Shown here piece after piece: positions 62,043-64,000 of a DNA stretch of 64,000 nt (positions are counted from its first letter, which is position 1; every line of letters begins with the position of its first letter). The DNA is taken from contig PLYO01000039.1 in assembly GCA_003151825.1 (NCBI GenBank), positions 19,061 through 83,060 on the forward strand, given 5' to 3'. Origin of the DNA: Ignavibacteriota bacterium. Lineage in GTDB: Bacteria > Bacteroidota > Ignavibacteria > Palsa-1295. Position numbers and translations under genes: made by a program. The notes under the pieces were generated by a model. The model was given only the letters and a program-made list of their open reading frames with translations. It did not search any database and had not been told where the DNA came from.

Positions 62043-62615
62043 ATGTTAGAGGCACCTATCGGGAGCATTTCGAGTCCCATGCCACTTCGGCGCGAACGAA
62101 TCGTTCAACTTGCGTCAGATATTCGTGCGCGATACAATCCGCGTGAAATCGACTACATTGCCAGCGAGCATGGCATTGTTCTCATTCGCTCTGCCGGCGC
62201 CGTTGGCCGCGACGCCGGCTTTGCTTACATCGAGTTCGTGCGACGACCCGAACTCATCGAGAGTCTTTCGCACCCCGATCGTCCAGTCTTAGTTTGGGGC
62301 GGTTGGCGGAAAGAACCGCTCTATTCCATCGTCATCAATACCAATTCCGGTATTCCGGAAGCCGAGGTCTTTTGGCACGAGTGGTATCATCTGTTTCACT
62401 CGCCGCTTGGCATCCAGCGAAGCGAGCGTTTTGAGCATCGTTATTCTACGGATGGGGCTTTGCACCATCAGGAAGAACGCCGCGCAGAAGAATTTGCCGC
62501 AGCGGTTCTTGTCCCATCCATCGAGGATTGCATGACGATTTTTGAAATATGTGAGCGGTTCGGGGTGAGTGAGCGATTAGCCGATCGCGCAATGAAGCTA
62601 TACTCTTCTCACTGA
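62043..62615 (+). CDS. ImmA/IrrE-type metallopeptidase
   Basis: 190 residues from ATG 62043 (ATG 62079, MPLRRERIVQL, is an alternative). Zincin motif HEWYH in EVFWHEWYHLFHS (about residues 112-124) and the helix HQEERRAEEFAAAVLVP with the third ligand Glu, as in ImmA/IrrE (Peptidase_M78). Such proteases cut XRE-type repressors to switch on stress or mobile-element genes. It forms a two-gene unit with the XRE regulator upstream. Confidence 0.93.
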   Translation: MLEAPIGSISSPMPLRRERIVQLASDIRARYNPREIDYIASEHGIVLIRSAGAVGRDAGFAYIEFVRRPELIESLSHPDRPVLVWGGWRKEPLYSIVINTNSGIPEAEVFWHEWYHLFHSPLGIQRSERFEHRYSTDGALHHQEERRAEEFAAAVLVPSIEDCMTIFEICERFGVSERLADRAMKLYSSH

Positions 62616-63124
62616 ACAGGACGAATATTTCCTTCGGGTGAGATAGGCGCGTCGTCGGTTTCGACTTTGCCGGCGCGGCTGAGGGCGCTGCCATATTTGC
62701 CGGTGGCTGGAATGAGTGTCGAAGCCTTGCCGAGACCCGAAGGAGGCATGTTATTGTAGAGGGTTTCGTATTGGCCGTCTTTGACGAGATACGTTTCGTG
62801 CCAGATGCCGACATCACCGGAATTGCCAATTCTGCGATTAAATTTCGTCCATGCAGGAAAATGCTTCGCGTCGCGGTTGCGAGCATAGTTCACGAGATGG
62901 TCGAAACTCCGCCAATATTGGACGAGCCAAAAGCCAGCCTGTCGTGCGCCGAGAAATCCGGACTCTGGATTCTTCGAAAGTTCCATAATCATTTTCGGCA
63001 TCGCGATGGCGACAGGGAACCACTTATGGATTTTCCAAATCTTATTGATACGCATTCCGATGATGAAGACGACGAAATCGCCTTCGATCTTCGCATGCAC
63101 TCGTTTGTCGATGGTCTTAGGCAT
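62609..63124 (-). CDS. DUF4188-like alpha/beta-barrel protein
   Basis: 171 residues. Contains the DUF4188 pattern: FVVFIIGMRINKIWKIHKWF, MPKMIMELSKNPESGFLG, FWLVQYWRSFDHLVNYARNR and the FPAWTKFNRRIG stretch with ...GIWHETYLV. Members are related to monooxygenase/heme-binding alpha-beta barrel proteins (phenylacetaldoxime dehydratase-like). Function unknown. The stop overlaps the end of the ImmA-like gene by 7 bases (convergent). Confidence 0.82.
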   Translation of the reverse strand: MPKTIDKRVHAKIEGDFVVFIIGMRINKIWKIHKWFPVAIAMPKMIMELSKNPESGFLGARQAGFWLVQYWRSFDHLVNYARNRDAKHFPAWTKFNRRIGNSGDVGIWHETYLVKDGQYETLYNNMPPSGLGKASTLIPATGKYGSALSRAGKVETDDAPISPEGNIRPVQ

Positions 63125-63253
63125 ATTTTCACTCCTTTTAGTATTGGAATTCCACAGCTAATTTATTCCTGCCTGCTTCGGTTCCTCTTTTCAACTCCGC
63201 CATTCGTTTCGCGAAGTAGGAATTATTTTATCTTCATCTTCCTTTGCTTTGGC

Positions 63254-63592
63254 ATGAAAGAGAAGATCAGCCTTGCTACCATTATCGAAGCCAGTAAGCG
63301 TGATGGTTTCCGCTACACCTGCCCTATGTGCGGGAACAAATTCGGTGCGATTATTGGGGACGATTCAAAAATATGTGAAGTGGGTGAAACCGGATCGCAC
63401 ACGCTTTGTGTCAAGTGCCAGACCGATTTAGTAATAGGTGAAGATGGCGCATTGCGCAGCGCAACTGCCGATGAGATGGTCGCTCTGTTCGACGAGGATC
63501 CTGACGCCTATATGCTTTTACAGGATATGAAGGCGGCCATTCGCGGAGACTTAGGCGCGAGGAAGCGGATGGTCTCTATGCTGAAGCCATAA
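63254..63592 (+). CDS. Small zinc-ribbon protein
   Basis: 112 residues from ATG 63254, the only start giving a compact protein; longer in-frame readings cross the divergent gene. Zinc ribbon with CPMCGNKFG (about residues 23-31) and LCVKCQTDLVIG (about residues 51-62). The rest is acidic and helical (DEMVALFDEDPDAYMLLQDM). Unknown role; such small zinc ribbons often act in transcription or as adaptor proteins. Confidence 0.62.
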   Translation: MKEKISLATIIEASKRDGFRYTCPMCGNKFGAIIGDDSKICEVGETGSHTLCVKCQTDLVIGEDGALRSATADEMVALFDEDPDAYMLLQDMKAAIRGDLGARKRMVSMLKP

Positions 63593-63649
63593 AAAAGTTC
63601 CGCTACACGGATACTTGGTTTCCGGCCTCAAAATGGTTCCGATTCGCCA

Positions 63650-64000
<351 letters not shown>

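Overview
The window looks like the chromosome of an uncultured-type bacterium of the Bacteroidota/Chlorobiota superphylum, probably close to the Kapaibacteria or Ignavibacteria (inference). Three signs point there. Several genes have the Bacteroidota-type -7 promoter box TAnnTTTG. Very large secreted proteins are built of ASH (choice-of-anchor D) repeats and end in a type IX secretion (T9SS) C-terminal domain with a PNP motif. A 31-residue Lys/Arg-rich AURKAIP1/COX24-type protein is also present. Intergenic spaces are full of palindromic dispersed repeats.

Layout. 1-2.95 kb is accessory DNA: a long repeat, a GNAT-fold/small-partner pair that looks toxin-antitoxin-like, and a solitary PD-(D/E)xK-type nuclease. 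3-9.7 kb holds ruvB, an O-methyltransferase, an OmpA-like exported protein and a 1332-residue ASH/T9SS protein. 10-16.4 kb holds a TIR-TolB-TPR signalling protein, a von Willebrand A T9SS protein and an MntA/HepT pair. 16.4-24.4 kb holds radA, rdgB, envelope proteins, a SirB1-like protein and prs. 24.5-30.1 kb holds a GNAT enzyme, acs overlapping an aquaporin gene, and hemX-hemA. 30.2-37.6 kb holds a TPR-glycosyltransferase, an asparagine synthetase overlapping a GT4 glycosyltransferase, HU, zinc-ribbon and TPR proteins and yajQ.

37.7-42.95 kb is a second accessory island, bounded by copies of a 16-bp inverted repeat (GTAGTGGCTCAGTTTG type). It carries a second copy of the long repeat from position 1, a BrnT/BrnA-type pair, a small membrane-anchored protein that reads as a prokaryotic STING homologue, a divergent metallo-beta-lactamase-fold plus four-TM protein operon, and a convergent RelE-like/antitoxin-like pair. 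A 38-50 bp direct repeat ends both the BrnTA unit and the STING unit here, and also ends the GNAT unit at 1.2 kb. The two accessory regions therefore share both their upstream and their downstream repeats, as if gene units were exchanged between repeat-bounded slots. No CD-NTase is visible, so the STING is an orphan within this window. This is the most interesting locus.

43-58.2 kb returns to core functions: the ammonium transporter, an E2 acyltransferase, an exported zincin, an alkyltransferase-like DNA repair protein, a squalene-pathway type oxidoreductase, MacA/MacB-like export genes without an ATPase, a ureohydrolase, pdxST and an enoyl-CoA hydratase. 59-61.5 kb has two paralogous small secreted proteins and a beta/gamma-crystallin-like protein with a long leader and an upstream 36-codon ORF. 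61.5-62.6 kb is an XRE/ImmA-type pair with a palindromic operator. The window ends inside atpD.

Several genes (the GNAT gene at 454, the GNAT gene at 24514, acs, brnT) have a -7 box only 4-6 nt before the start codon, which implies leaderless transcripts.
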